Part shown: positions 17,231 through 26,305 of the stretch, piece by piece
How positions within the stretch are numbered: the first letter of the stretch is position 1
Layout of the letters: every line of letters begins with the position of its first letter
Source: UBA6772 sp965183875
Lineage (GTDB): Bacteria; Bacteroidota; Bacteroidia; Flavobacteriales; UBA7430
Reading direction: 5' to 3'
Length of the DNA: 64,000 nucleotides
NCBI GenBank assembly: GCA_965183875.1
Contig: CBCYMK010000027.1
Location: forward strand, 17,840-81,839
The notes under the pieces: generated by a model
Database searches by the model: none
What the model saw: the letters and a program-made list of their open reading frames with translations, nothing else
What the model was told of the DNA's origin: nothing
Program-made: the position numbers and the translations under genes

Positions 17231-17647
17231 CTATTCAAAAAACAACGAATAAGCTCTTAAATGCAGTTCCAGTTTTTCTACAGCTTTGGCAGAAATGGGC
17301 TCCTCATTTAAAGCTATATCTTCAAATATTTTGATCATAGGGATAAGGTAATTATGTAGTTGATTATGTGCCTCTCCAGTCATAGAACATTTGAGAAACA
17401 AGGTCTGAAACTCCTTTTCTAAATTAGCGTGTAATAAGGTATAATGGCCAGAAAACTCTTTTACCAGTGTAAGCATATTAGCAACACCTTCGGTAGTTTC
17501 AATATTGGCAATCCATGGCTCGTTATTTTCTAAGCTTATTTCCATATAATTTAAATCGGAAATACTTACAGGTGTTGATTCCTGTGGTTGTGTATTGCAA
17601 GATGTAATTAAAAATGCAATCGCAAAAAGGCTTACTAGTTTTTTCAT
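17231..17647 (-). CDS. Lipoprotein of unknown function
   Basis: A 138-residue lipoprotein with a lipobox at Cys17 (LITSCNTQ). The rest is mainly helical and acidic, with His residues (GHYTLLHANLE, EAHNQLHNYLIPM) that could form a four-helix bundle. It follows the outer-membrane protein gene by 9 bp and is last in the MMPL operon. No family recognised. Confidence 0.7.
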   Translation of the reverse strand: MKKLVSLFAIAFLITSCNTQPQESTPVSISDLNYMEISLENNEPWIANIETTEGVANMLTLVKEFSGHYTLLHANLEKEFQTLFLKCSMTGEAHNQLHNYLIPMIKIFEDIALNEEPISAKAVEKLELHLRAYSLFFE

Positions 17648-17656
17648 AGAGTGATA

Positions 17657-18925
17657 TTAAAAGTTAAATTTTAGTCTGGTATACACCATATCGTTATCGT
17701 TAAACTGCCCAAACATTCCTGTTTCTCCAACAAAAATATTAGTTCCTAATTCGAAAGAAACACCATCGTAAGGGAAGTAAAAACCTCGTAATTTGACTAA
17801 AGCATCGTTGTTATTTAAGCCCATATAGGTAAATAATTCTAATCGAACTTTCTCTCTAAATAAAGATCTATTTGCCATAAAAGTAAATAGGTTTTCATGA
17901 CTATCGGATACAAAATCATTCTCGTGGTTTAGGATGATCTTTTGGATAAACTGAGAGCTAAGTCTCCACATACCAATTGATTTATCTAAACCAACAACAT
18001 AGTTTAAATAGTCTTTTTTTTCGAGTCCGTCAATACTCAAAGGGTTCATCGATTGGAAATACTTATCTTTATAGTAGGCCATTTCTCCACGAACTACAAA
18101 ATCGAATACGGAGGCATTAAAACTTGCACCAGACACAAACAGTCTATGGTGTTCTGGTGTCAAAATTACAGACGACAATTGGAAAGTGCTATCTACAACT
18201 TTCGTAGAATGCATACTCGGGTCATCATCCCACGTATAAGCAGTCATTAATTGCAAATCTACACTAGGAGTAGAAACAGAATAGCGTGCAAACAACTCTG
18301 AATTATTCAAATTTGAAGGAATATTAACATTCGAATAATCAAAAGACACCGGCACGGGAGAATTAATTTGTGGTCTCCATATAGAATTGATACTCGGGAG
18401 AATGGTAGAAGTAAAATGAGGTATCCACACCAATTCTATATCATGAAAATCATTCGGGTAAAGTTTCATTTTCAAGGCAGTAATACCCATCCTAATTTCA
18501 TTAAAATCCAATAACAAAAACTGAGACAAATTTTTTGGACTTACAATATCTGTAATAAAAACCCCATCTGCTTGTCCCCAAATGATTTGTTGTTTCCCTA
18601 CTCGTAAATCCATTTTAGGTGTAAATAAGTCAACATACAATTCTCTAACTCCGAGTTTCACATCCTGACTAGGGTATTGATAAACATACCCATTTGTGCT
18701 AAAACCGATTGTACTAGAAGATTTTTTTAATGTAAAATCCAATGCATTATTGCTCCCTGTAAAGTCTAAAGATTCATTGACTAATAGACCTGTGAAGTTG
18801 CGAACAAAACCATTTAGCTCAACAGATGTATTTACTTGCGCCTTTAATATAGTAGGTAAACTCAATGCAGTAATTACTACAAGAAAGAACTTCAAAAGGC
18901 TTGTACCGTATATTTGTTTTTTCAT
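17657..18925 (-). CDS. DUF1302-like outer-membrane beta-barrel
   Basis: A 422-residue exported barrel (signal peptide 1-29). The segment GKQQIIWGQADGVFITDIVSP followed by FNEIRMGI matches DUF1302 proteins. Many strands alternate hydrophobic and polar residues, and it ends in a C-terminal F (LKFNF), as outer-membrane proteins do. DUF1302 partners usually occur beside MMPL/RND pumps and lipoprotein-sorting proteins, as here. A role in lipid or hydrophobic-compound traffic is likely. It overlaps the cupin gene by 4 bp. Confidence 0.8.
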   Translation of the reverse strand: MKKQIYGTSLLKFFLVVITALSLPTILKAQVNTSVELNGFVRNFTGLLVNESLDFTGSNNALDFTLKKSSSTIGFSTNGYVYQYPSQDVKLGVRELYVDLFTPKMDLRVGKQQIIWGQADGVFITDIVSPKNLSQFLLLDFNEIRMGITALKMKLYPNDFHDIELVWIPHFTSTILPSINSIWRPQINSPVPVSFDYSNVNIPSNLNNSELFARYSVSTPSVDLQLMTAYTWDDDPSMHSTKVVDSTFQLSSVILTPEHHRLFVSGASFNASVFDFVVRGEMAYYKDKYFQSMNPLSIDGLEKKDYLNYVVGLDKSIGMWRLSSQFIQKIILNHENDFVSDSHENLFTFMANRSLFREKVRLELFTYMGLNNNDALVKLRGFYFPYDGVSFELGTNIFVGETGMFGQFNDNDMVYTRLKFNF

Positions 18926-19209
18926 CTGACTAATAAGATTACAGAATTTGTATTAGCCACGATAGCGTGTTTTACATTCTTCTTAAATGCATACATATCC
19001 ATAGGCTTCATATTAAATTCCTTTTGGTTAATTTTAAAAACTAGCTCGCCACTAACTACCAATATCGTTGCATCGGTTGGCGAAATATGTTCCTTTAATT
19101 CAGAGCCAGCTTCTACAGTAATAAGAATTTGCTTACCAGTTTCATTCGAAACTAGTATTTGAGTCTTCACTCCTTTAAAAGAAATATCTTTAAGAATATC
19201 GTTTATCAT
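18922..19209 (-). CDS. Small single-domain cupin
   Basis: A 95-residue protein of cupin type: a short beta fold with VEAGSELKEHISPTDATILVVSGELVF, then NMKPMDMYAFKKNVKHAIVAN, giving the two conserved cupin motifs with a His in each (KEH, KHA). No signal peptide, so cytoplasmic. It is fused by overlap to both neighbours (TAATG upstream, ATGA downstream), so it belongs to the operon, perhaps as a ligand sensor or isomerase. Confidence 0.8.
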   Translation of the reverse strand: MINDILKDISFKGVKTQILVSNETGKQILITVEAGSELKEHISPTDATILVVSGELVFKINQKEFNMKPMDMYAFKKNVKHAIVANTNSVILLVR

Positions 19210-19976
19210 TACAGTCCTTTTTGCATCTCTCTTTGTGTGAATTTAGAAGGAAGAACTCCCGAATTAATCACAATATTATCTAAGCTAATTTTAGTAGTGT
19301 GATTTTTTTGATGGTTGTACATTTCCTGAGATTTTACAATCCAAAACCCTTCTAAGTTTTTTATTTCTTTTATGGTAAGTGTTTTTAAAAGCTCTTCATC
19401 CTCATCATAAAAGTCAATTTTTAGTGGAGTTAATTTTTCTTTAGATATCCACGCCGTCTTTTTAGAGTATTGCTCTTCTTCTAAAGGTGTAGCACTTAGT
19501 ACCCAAACTTCTTCGCCGTTAAGCATTTCTGTAGCAACTAAAGTATGGCTATCTCGTTCTGGACTTCTCTTCTCCATATCTTCGTATGTAAAATCTGAGC
19601 CCATAAAATCGTTGTCTTTATTAGAGTTCGAAATACGTTTAACCTTTTTTAATGCGGGTAAGTACAGCCATTGGTCGTCGTTTTCGCCTTCCAGACTATA
19701 GGACCAGTTCATAAAGGCAGTATTCTTTACATCGGCAGGAGATTTAAAAAACATTAACTGCTTTTCTACCGATTCTAAATCGATAAAATACTGATGTAAA
19801 ACACGAACCCTTTCATGTCCTTTTTTATTGATTAGAGTCATAGTCATATCGCTCTCACCATTTAAAGGACTCTTTTTATTGTACACCAAATAGGCGATTT
19901 CTTTTGCGGTTTGAGCTGTTGTTATCGAGCTGATACTTAGAAGTACAAAACTCAATACTAGAGATAATTTATTCAT
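19209..19976 (-). CDS. LolA-like outer-membrane lipoprotein-sorting protein
   Basis: A 255-residue exported protein (signal peptide 1-20, cleavage after TTA-QT). Sequence such as SDMTMTLINKKGHERVR, DDQWLYLPALKKVKRIS, DFMGSDFTYEDME and VWVLSATP matches the periplasmic lipoprotein-sorting (DUF4292/LolA-like) family that accompanies MMPL transporters. It likely shuttles a lipid between the inner-membrane pump and the outer-membrane barrel. I use ATG 19976 because the longer frame would overlap the MMPL gene end and lacks a signal peptide. Confidence 0.85.
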   Translation of the reverse strand: MNKLSLVLSFVLLSISSITTAQTAKEIAYLVYNKKSPLNGESDMTMTLINKKGHERVRVLHQYFIDLESVEKQLMFFKSPADVKNTAFMNWSYSLEGENDDQWLYLPALKKVKRISNSNKDNDFMGSDFTYEDMEKRSPERDSHTLVATEMLNGEEVWVLSATPLEEEQYSKKTAWISKEKLTPLKIDFYDEDEELLKTLTIKEIKNLEGFWIVKSQEMYNHQKNHTTKISLDNIVINSGVLPSKFTQREMQKGL

Positions 19977-19986
19977 GATTTTAAGT

Positions 19987-22284
19987 TTAATTTTTTTTGT
20001 TAAAAAACAGATTACTTGCATATAGCACAATAAACATGATGGTAATAGTTGCGATAAAACTGGTAAACATATTAAGTGAAATAAGAGCACCCAGAGCAAT
20101 ATTAGGTTTAAAAGCAGAGAGTGTTAACACCAAGAATCCAATTACAACAACAATAGCATTAAAAGAAATAGCACGTCCAGAGTGAGCCATGGTTTCTTGT
20201 ATAGCAAAAGACTTATCCTTATGTTTTAGTGCTTCAATTTTATATCGATCTATAAAATGAACTGCGTAATCTATCCCAATACCTATAGCAATACTAGAAA
20301 TTAAGGCTGTAGTTGTTTCTAGTGGAATATTTAACCAACCCAATACACCAAAAGAAATTACAGTAGTAATGAATATTGGAATTGTTGCAATTAAACCGAG
20401 TTTTATACTCCTAAACATTAATGTTAGTAATACAATTACTATTAAGAAAGAATACAACAAACTTCTAATCTGTCCTTGTAAGATCAAATCGTTAAACACT
20501 AAAACCTTATAACCACTACCAGCGAAATTGATGTTTACGTCTAACTCTTCAAATTTACTTCTGTATAATTCTACTGAATTCAAGGTTGCATTAAGCGATT
20601 TTGAATTATCATTTTTGAGTTGGATTTGTAAATTTGCAGTAGTAAAATCCTCATTTACGACTTCCCATAGTTTATCTGAACCACCACTCATTTCGTAGAG
20701 CAATATATACTGAGCAATTAAATCGCTGTCATCTGGAATAGTGTAAAAGGTTTCCCTATCCTCGTTGAGTACCTTATTCATGCGTTTTATAAAGTCAACT
20801 AATGAAATTGAACCTCCTACATTATCGTTATCACGAACAACATCCATAGCTAAGTCATCTAACAAGTTCAAAACTTCAGCAGTTTTAAACTTACCAGGTT
20901 CATCCGACTCTAATATTACATTGATTGTTGTGGTTCCTAAAAAATGTTCATTTACAAATGCGTCGGTGGTAACCAAAGGATTACTATCTGGAAAACGAGC
21001 TAAGAAACTAGAATTTATCCAAACCTTAGACATACCAAAACCAAAGAACAGCAGCACAATTACCGTAACTGCGAAAACAGATTTCTTATAAGTAACCAAC
21101 CGTAATGCTAAACGTTTAGATTTGATGCTAAATTTTGTGTCAGCAGTTTTCGCAGTAGCTTTACTCTTAGGGATGCCTACTAAGTTTAGAGTAGCGGGAA
21201 TAAGAACAAAAGAAAACACCATTGCCATTATTACCCCAAAGGCAGTAAAGGCAGCAAAGTATTTAATTGGAATAATATCGGAACTTAGTAAGGATAAAAA
21301 ACCTACAGCCGTAGTAATAGAAGTCATTAATACAGGACTAAACATTTCGGTATTCATGTTTACTATTAATGCTTCTTTAGACCAGTTTTTATGCAACTTA
21401 TTTTGCAGCTGTAAATGACTAAACATATGTATGGCATCGGCCACCCCAATAGCTATAAGCATCACAGGAATTAAAGAGCTAGGTGCATAAATAGGTATTC
21501 CTACACCCAGCATTAACCCAAAGGTCCAAATAGAAGATAAGATAACTACCAGCATAGATATCACACTTGCTTTAAACGATTTGAGTACCACAAACAAGAC
21601 AATAAATATGAGTAGCAGCACCAACGGGAACATCTTTTTCATATCTTTTGGCATCAGAATAGCCATTGTACCTTCCACTATCGGCTGACCTGCAACATAC
21701 ACCTCTAAACCATCACCTTTATATGAATTTGCCAATGTTAAAATCTCCTCATAAAGTTCTTCAGAAAAACTATTGTCTTTAATTTTTGTAAAGATCAATG
21801 TTGACTTTTCATCCTCTGAGACTAAGCGTTTATAAACCATTTCATTAGAGCGTACATTGGCAGAAATTTGACTAAAATGAGTTTCTGTTTTTGGAATACG
21901 CTTAAAAAAGGGTTCAATCTCTAATCCGCTATCCTCACCTTTAATATTATCTGCCGTGTATAAAGACAATACATCATCTTTATCTTCAACAACCTCTAAT
22001 TTCTGAATTGCTTTAGTAAGTGCTTTTATTTTCTTAAAAGTTGATTCGTTGTATATGCCAGAGCTATCACTAAAAGCAATTAGGATAGCATCTCTTATAT
22101 CAAACTGCTCCTCTGCTTTATCGCTAAAAATAAAAGCTGGATGAGATTTGGGCATATAAGTTTCTAAATCTGTTTCTAGTGCAAAATTTTGCTTAATAGA
22201 ATACAAATTAGCTAGGGTTCCTAGTACAATTAGGACTAGTATTAGTCTGTAATTTTTTAATACTATGTGGGTAAACTTTTTCAT
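19987..22284 (-). CDS. MMPL/RND family transporter
   Basis: A 765-residue membrane protein with two repeats: each begins with one helix, then a large periplasmic domain, then a five-helix bundle (about 215-375 and 590-760). The bundles hold IAIGVADAIHMFSHL and IAIGIGIDYAVHFIDRY, the GxxxD signatures of the HpnN/MMPL class. It probably exports a lipid or hydrophobic molecule, working with the LolA-like and DUF1302-like partners. A GTTAGT-N4-ACTAAC palindrome lies 15 bp upstream. Confidence 0.9.
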   Translation of the reverse strand: MKKFTHIVLKNYRLILVLIVLGTLANLYSIKQNFALETDLETYMPKSHPAFIFSDKAEEQFDIRDAILIAFSDSSGIYNESTFKKIKALTKAIQKLEVVEDKDDVLSLYTADNIKGEDSGLEIEPFFKRIPKTETHFSQISANVRSNEMVYKRLVSEDEKSTLIFTKIKDNSFSEELYEEILTLANSYKGDGLEVYVAGQPIVEGTMAILMPKDMKKMFPLVLLLIFIVLFVVLKSFKASVISMLVVILSSIWTFGLMLGVGIPIYAPSSLIPVMLIAIGVADAIHMFSHLQLQNKLHKNWSKEALIVNMNTEMFSPVLMTSITTAVGFLSLLSSDIIPIKYFAAFTAFGVIMAMVFSFVLIPATLNLVGIPKSKATAKTADTKFSIKSKRLALRLVTYKKSVFAVTVIVLLFFGFGMSKVWINSSFLARFPDSNPLVTTDAFVNEHFLGTTTINVILESDEPGKFKTAEVLNLLDDLAMDVVRDNDNVGGSISLVDFIKRMNKVLNEDRETFYTIPDDSDLIAQYILLYEMSGGSDKLWEVVNEDFTTANLQIQLKNDNSKSLNATLNSVELYRSKFEELDVNINFAGSGYKVLVFNDLILQGQIRSLLYSFLIVIVLLTLMFRSIKLGLIATIPIFITTVISFGVLGWLNIPLETTTALISSIAIGIGIDYAVHFIDRYKIEALKHKDKSFAIQETMAHSGRAISFNAIVVVIGFLVLTLSAFKPNIALGALISLNMFTSFIATITIMFIVLYASNLFFNKKN

Positions 22285-22298
22285 GGATTTATATTTTA

Positions 22299-22314
22299 GT
22301 TAGTATTCACTAAC
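22299..22314. promoter_or_regulatory. TetR operator upstream of MMPL operon
   Basis: GTTAGT-ATTC-ACTAAC, a 16-bp palindrome with perfect 6-bp arms, 15 bp before the MMPL start. The identical arms recur upstream of the tetR gene (22926-22941), so both are likely bound by that TetR. Confidence 0.8.
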
Positions 22315-22332
22315 TTTTAGTGGCAAATTTTT

Positions 22333-22917
22333 TTAGCCTTTTATGAGTAATAATTTTAAGGTCTGTTGTAGTGTATTCCCTTCCTTTACAAGATTAAAGC
22401 TGAAGTTAGATAAACGCCATCTTAAAACGGTTAAACGCATGCTACCCATAATCAATACACACAATTGTTGAGCTGAGATATCATTACGGATAGAGTTATT
22501 CTTTTGTCCAGATTCAATTATGTTTACGAGCCCTTGAGATTTTTCTTCCATTATGCTTTTCACAACATTTGACAGAACACTTGTATACTGAAAACTCGTT
22601 TCAGAAAAGATAACCATGATTATGGCGGGATATTTAGTGAAATGGGTAAACTGAAATTCTACCAAAGCTTCTATTTTTTCTAAAGCAGATAAATCGTTAG
22701 AAATAACAGACTTTAACCCAAGTTGTAATTCGTACTTATAATAAACAAGTACCGAAGAAATGATTTCTGTTTTATCTTTAAAATGACGGTATAGAGCAGG
22801 TTCAGAAAAACCTATTTCTTTAGCCAGATTCTTAGTTGTAAGATTCTGAACTCCCTTTTCTCCTATGAGATGGGTAGCTGCTAAAATAATTTCTATTTGT
22901 CGTTTTGAGAAATTCAT
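22333..22917 (-). CDS. TetR family repressor
   Basis: A 194-residue regulator. The N-terminal HTH (about 25-48) contains TTKNLAKEIGFSEPALYRHFKDK, the standard TetR recognition signature. It is directly upstream of the MMPL operon on the same strand, with 48 bp between. Palindromes GTTAGT-N4-ACTAAC lie before both tetR and MMPL, suggesting autoregulation and repression until a ligand (possibly the exported lipid) binds. Confidence 0.92.
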   Translation of the reverse strand: MNFSKRQIEIILAATHLIGEKGVQNLTTKNLAKEIGFSEPALYRHFKDKTEIISSVLVYYKYELQLGLKSVISNDLSALEKIEALVEFQFTHFTKYPAIIMVIFSETSFQYTSVLSNVVKSIMEEKSQGLVNIIESGQKNNSIRNDISAQQLCVLIMGSMRLTVLRWRLSNFSFNLVKEGNTLQQTLKLLLIKG

Positions 22918-22925
22918 ACGGCAAA

Positions 22926-22941
22926 GTTAGTGAATACTAAC
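22926..22941. promoter_or_regulatory. TetR operator upstream of tetR
   Basis: GTTAGT-GAAT-ACTAAC, 9 bp before the tetR start; the same arms as the site at 22299-22314. Confidence 0.8.
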
Positions 22942-23164
22942 TTAACTAAAAAACTAATGGATTAGTAATTACAATTCAATCAAGAAAACTTAATAGGAAC
23001 CAATAAACATGATAAGTGAAACTGAAATTAAAGGAAAGCTATAGTCATTATGGTACGTATAAACACTGAATATTTTACGGGCTCCTTTTTGTCTATTACA
23101 CATTTTATAAAATTTCCAAACTGAGGTTACATTATAAAATTTGTAGCAAGGGATTGCGGAGATC

Positions 23165-23204
23165 AAAAAAAGGGATATTTGCGCAAAAATCGCAAATATC
23201 CCTT
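23165..23204 (-). terminator. tmRNA terminator
   Basis: A long stem of 14 bp (AAGGGATATTTGCG / CGCAAATATCCCTT, 23170-23204) with a 7-nt loop, then a U run on the minus strand. It follows the ssrA 3' end by five bases. Confidence 0.88.
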
Positions 23205-23208
23205 CAAG

Positions 23209-23580
23209 TGGAGATGCAGGGAATCGAACCCTGGTCCAAACAAGGAATCTGAAAGCTTTCTACATGTATAGTAAGCACTTGATTTTCGAGTAAGGTCGGG
23301 AAGCTTACATTCCCAAAACCAAACCTTATCCTTTTAGTTTCGCGTCAAGGTCAAGGTATCCCTATCGGCTAGTTCATCCTTTTGATGATGCTCGGTGGGA
23401 TAGAAGCGATCAACCTTCATCTATCCGCAGAGCAAAAGCTAGACTAATCCTAGATTAGGCAGCTAAAGCGTAGTTAGACTCGCCGTATAAAAATTTGTGA
23501 ATTGGATATTAACGAGCCATCTCACCATGCTCGACATGCTTACAGTCATACTCATCTCGCTGTCAAAGCCAGTCATCCCC
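23209..23580 (-). ncRNA. ssrA: tmRNA (ssrA)
   Basis: On the minus strand the gene starts GGGGATGACTGGCTTTGAC at 23580 and ends with a T-loop and acceptor GGTTCGATTCCCTGCATCTCC plus discriminator A at 23209. The tag reading frame contains GGC GAG TCT AAC TAC GCT TTA GCT GCC TAA, giving GESNYALAA, a Bacteroidota-type tag. The 3' CCA is not encoded. A TATCTTTG -7 element lies 22 bp upstream. It rescues stalled ribosomes. Confidence 0.95.
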
Positions 23581-23601
23581 AGTAATTTCAATGATCTATG
23601 G

Positions 23602-23632
23602 CAAAGATAGAGTTTCGGATGGCCTTATACAA
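23602..23632 (-). promoter_or_regulatory. Bacteroidota-type promoter for ssrA
   Basis: On the minus strand TTG (23632-23630), 20 nt spacer, then TATCTTTG (23609-23602), matching TTG-N19/20-TAnnTTTG. Confidence 0.65.
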
Positions 23633-23653
23633 TACCTTTTAAGAATAATAACG

Positions 23654-24139
23654 CTAGTCTCTAGGAGCATCAAAATCTATAGAATCCATTAAGGAATCCT
23701 TATCGTTTAATAATTCCTCCATAGATATAAAGGTTTCCGTTCTACGTATTCCTTCAATACAGTGTACATTTTTCAGTACATCTCTTGCAGCGGAAGAATC
23801 CATCGCTCGAACTTTACAGAAAATACTAAACTGTCCAGTAGTGAAATCGATCACTGTAATTTGGTGGATTTTCCGCAGAGAAGCCACCACCTTATCAAAA
23901 CTCTTAGCCTTATCTAAAAACACGCCTAAATAGGAAGTGAAAGTTAAACCTAACTTCTTATAATCGATGTTAATGGTAAAGTTCTTTATAACACCTAAAT
24001 CTTCTAGTTTTTTAACTCGAACATGTATAGTACTTGCCGAAACAAGAATTTTTGAAGCCAATTCGGTGAAAGAAATCTTTGCATTTGACGATAAATGCTT
24101 TAGAATTTCTAGATCAATTTTATCAATCTCATTTTTCAT
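23654..24139 (-). CDS. Lrp/AsnC family regulator
   Basis: A 161-residue protein with an N-terminal HTH (about 20-45; ISFTELASKILVSASTIHVRVKKLEDLGVI) and a C-terminal RAM-type ligand/oligomer domain (KVRAMDS..). It lies divergent from the ammonium transporter, 138 bp apart. A palindrome TGAATAT-N7-ATATTCA (24182-24202) sits between, so control of ammonium uptake is likely. Confidence 0.92.
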   Translation of the reverse strand: MKNEIDKIDLEILKHLSSNAKISFTELASKILVSASTIHVRVKKLEDLGVIKNFTINIDYKKLGLTFTSYLGVFLDKAKSFDKVVASLRKIHQITVIDFTTGQFSIFCKVRAMDSSAARDVLKNVHCIEGIRRTETFISMEELLNDKDSLMDSIDFDAPRD

Positions 24140-24181
24140 AGTAATAATTTAAATTACAAAATACTGATTTCACGAAAATAG

Positions 24182-24202
24182 TGAATATTTATACGATATT
24201 CA
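24182..24202. promoter_or_regulatory. Inverted repeat between lrp-like and amt genes
   Basis: TGAATAT (24182-24188) and ATATTCA (24196-24202) are perfect 7-bp arms with a 7-nt AT-rich spacer, a shape suited to an Lrp/AsnC dimer site. No binding data. Confidence 0.4.
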
Positions 24203-24277
24203 TAAAAATATAGGTAATTACTAAAACCATGCACTATTTTAAATGCTTTTACCGACATTTACTATAAACCAATAACC

Positions 24278-25567
24278 ATGAAAAGAAACTGGATTATAAG
24301 CTTTGTAGGAATACTAATAATTGCTCTTTTGGGAGTTTCTAATTTCGAAGTCCTCAGCTTAGAAAATATAAATTCTGAAAACGCTGCTGATATCTCATGG
24401 ATGCTTACTGCTAGTTGCTTGGTTTTCTTTATGACTCCTGGATTATCTTTTTTTTATGGTGGAATGGTAAGTCAGCGAAATATTATTTCTACAATGCTAC
24501 AAAGCTTTATTGCACTGGGACTCATTAGTATATTATGGGTTGTAGTAGGATTCAGCCTTTCCTTTGGCGATAGTTATTTTGGACTTATTGGAGATCCTAC
24601 ACAATATTTCATGTTTAATAATATAGACCAATACAACGAAACATTAGGATTAGGAATTCCATTATTATTGTTTGCATTATTCCAATTAAAATTTGCAATT
24701 ATCACTCCAGCCATTACAACAGGTAGTTTTGCTGAACGCATCAATTTTTCTGGATATCTAATTTTCATGTGTTTATTTAGTTTAGTTATTTATTGTCCTT
24801 TAGCGCATTGGACCTGGCACCCGAACGGATTTCTTCATCAATGGGGCGTGTTAGATTTTGCAGGGGGAGCAGTAGTTCACATATCTGCTGGATTTGCCGC
24901 TCTTGCTGGGGCCCTTGCCTTAGGACATAGAAAAAAAAGAAATACAGAAGAAAACCCTGCCAATACTAGTTATGTATTACTAGGCACTGGTATGCTATGG
25001 TTTGGCTGGTTTGGATTTAATTCTGGATCTGCTCTTGGAGCAAACGAAGAAGCAATAATGGCTTTTGCGACCACCAACACTGCATCAGCAATGAGTATGT
25101 TTACTTGGATCGTTCTTGAAGGGATGAAAGGGAATAAAGTTAAAGCTACCCATGCCTGTATTGGTGCAGTTGTAGGACTAGTGGTCATTACACCTGCCGC
25201 TGGATTTGTGAGTATAGGACAGAGTTTATTTATGGGCTTTATAGGAGCTATCATCTGTAATCACTTTCTCGACTTTTTTAGACGTTTTGACATTGACGAC
25301 ACCTTAGATGTATTTGCATGTCATGGTATGGGAGGAATCGTTGGATTGCTACTTACAGGAGTATTTGCAAAAGATGTTGGGTTAATTTATGGTAAAACAG
25401 AGACTTTCATTAATCATATTTACGCACTTATAATCATTAGTATTTTCACATTTGTGGGCTCCTATATACTATACAAAATAACAGCTTTAATAGTACCTAT
25501 TAGAGTTACAGAAGAAATTGAAGAACAAGGACTCGACATCTCCTTACACGGAGAATATATTAACTAA
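24278..25567 (+). CDS. amt: Ammonium transporter
   Basis: A 429-residue Amt family protein with about eleven helices. SFFYGGMVSQRNIISTMLQ, GAVVHISAGFAALAGA, MLWFGWFGFNSGSAL and DVFACHGMGGIVG are the family motifs, and twin His residues occur in HISAG and ACHGMGG. It moves ammonium/ammonia across the inner membrane. There is no PII (glnK) gene next to it, unlike many bacteria. It is preceded by a divergent Lrp/AsnC gene and followed by a 66-residue unknown protein. Confidence 0.93.
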   Translation: MKRNWIISFVGILIIALLGVSNFEVLSLENINSENAADISWMLTASCLVFFMTPGLSFFYGGMVSQRNIISTMLQSFIALGLISILWVVVGFSLSFGDSYFGLIGDPTQYFMFNNIDQYNETLGLGIPLLLFALFQLKFAIITPAITTGSFAERINFSGYLIFMCLFSLVIYCPLAHWTWHPNGFLHQWGVLDFAGGAVVHISAGFAALAGALALGHRKKRNTEENPANTSYVLLGTGMLWFGWFGFNSGSALGANEEAIMAFATTNTASAMSMFTWIVLEGMKGNKVKATHACIGAVVGLVVITPAAGFVSIGQSLFMGFIGAIICNHFLDFFRRFDIDDTLDVFACHGMGGIVGLLLTGVFAKDVGLIYGKTETFINHIYALIIISIFTFVGSYILYKITALIVPIRVTEEIEEQGLDISLHGEYIN

Positions 25568-25579
25568 AAACAAAAAATT

Positions 25580-25780
25580 ATGTACGGAAAATTAATTCAC
25601 ACAGAACACCGCATCGAAACAGTTTCAGAATTTTATTTTGATGCATCTCAAAAACTTATTACAGAACTAAAGAGTTTAACAAACAACAGAACTCGAGTGT
25701 ACGAATACAGTTTAAATCAATTTAAAGCGACCTATAAAGATTCCCGAATAAATAAATGTTTTCACAAACTAGATATGTAA
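25580..25780 (+). CDS. Small hypothetical protein
   Basis: A 66-residue basic protein (MYGKLIHTEHRIETVSEF...) with Arg/Lys in a probable helix. It lies 12 bp after amt and 39 bp before the thioesterase gene, so cotranscription is likely. No family recognised. Its codon use fits the neighbours and spacing supports a real gene; a role in amt regulation would be a guess. Confidence 0.55.
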   Translation: MYGKLIHTEHRIETVSEFYFDASQKLITELKSLTNNRTRVYEYSLNQFKATYKDSRINKCFHKLDM

Positions 25781-25819
25781 CAGCATTTTACTTTTTCAAT
25801 AACCTTAAAACAATTTAAT

Positions 25820-26236
25820 ATGAAACTTATATCTACAAAAGTTTGTAAAAAAGGGGACATTGGAGTTCACAATAATTTATTTGGCGGAACCATGCTTTGT
25901 TGGGTAGATGAGGCAGCCGGCGCAATGGCTGCACAATATTGCTACACCCCACTAATGGTAACTCTAAAAATGGACGAAGTCACTTTTTTAGCTCCAGTAA
26001 AAGTAAATAATATCGTAAAAATATACGGTAGTGTATTGGCTATTGGAAATTCTAGTATAACTATTTCTTTAGAAGTAAGACGTTGCAGTGTTTATACACA
26101 TGAGGAACATCTAGTCTTGAGCACACGTGTTTTATTCTGTAGGATAGATGAAGATGGTACAGCAATCCCTATTTCGAAACACGTAAAAAAACGTTTTGAA
26201 AAAGAACAAGAAGCAGGCAGAAATAAATCTGCATAA
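25820..26236 (+). CDS. Acyl-CoA thioesterase (hotdog fold)
   Basis: A 138-residue hotdog-fold enzyme. NNLFGGTMLCWVDEAAGAMA is the catalytic helix motif with the conserved Asp, and LKMDEVTFLAPVKVNNIVKIYG is the following strand. It hydrolyses acyl-CoA esters. It is 39 bp downstream of the small unknown gene and convergent with the E1 dehydrogenase. Confidence 0.9.
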   Translation: MKLISTKVCKKGDIGVHNNLFGGTMLCWVDEAAGAMAAQYCYTPLMVTLKMDEVTFLAPVKVNNIVKIYGSVLAIGNSSITISLEVRRCSVYTHEEHLVLSTRVLFCRIDEDGTAIPISKHVKKRFEKEQEAGRNKSA

Positions 26237-26305
26237 AAAAATCCCCCCGTTTACACGAAAAGATTTCTTTTATAAAATTCTGACTATTTTACAATCGATA
26301 TAAAT

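Noticed and set aside
19977..20099. N-terminal extension of the LolA-like protein
   Set aside because: It lies inside the MMPL coding sequence; the signal peptide begins at 19976.
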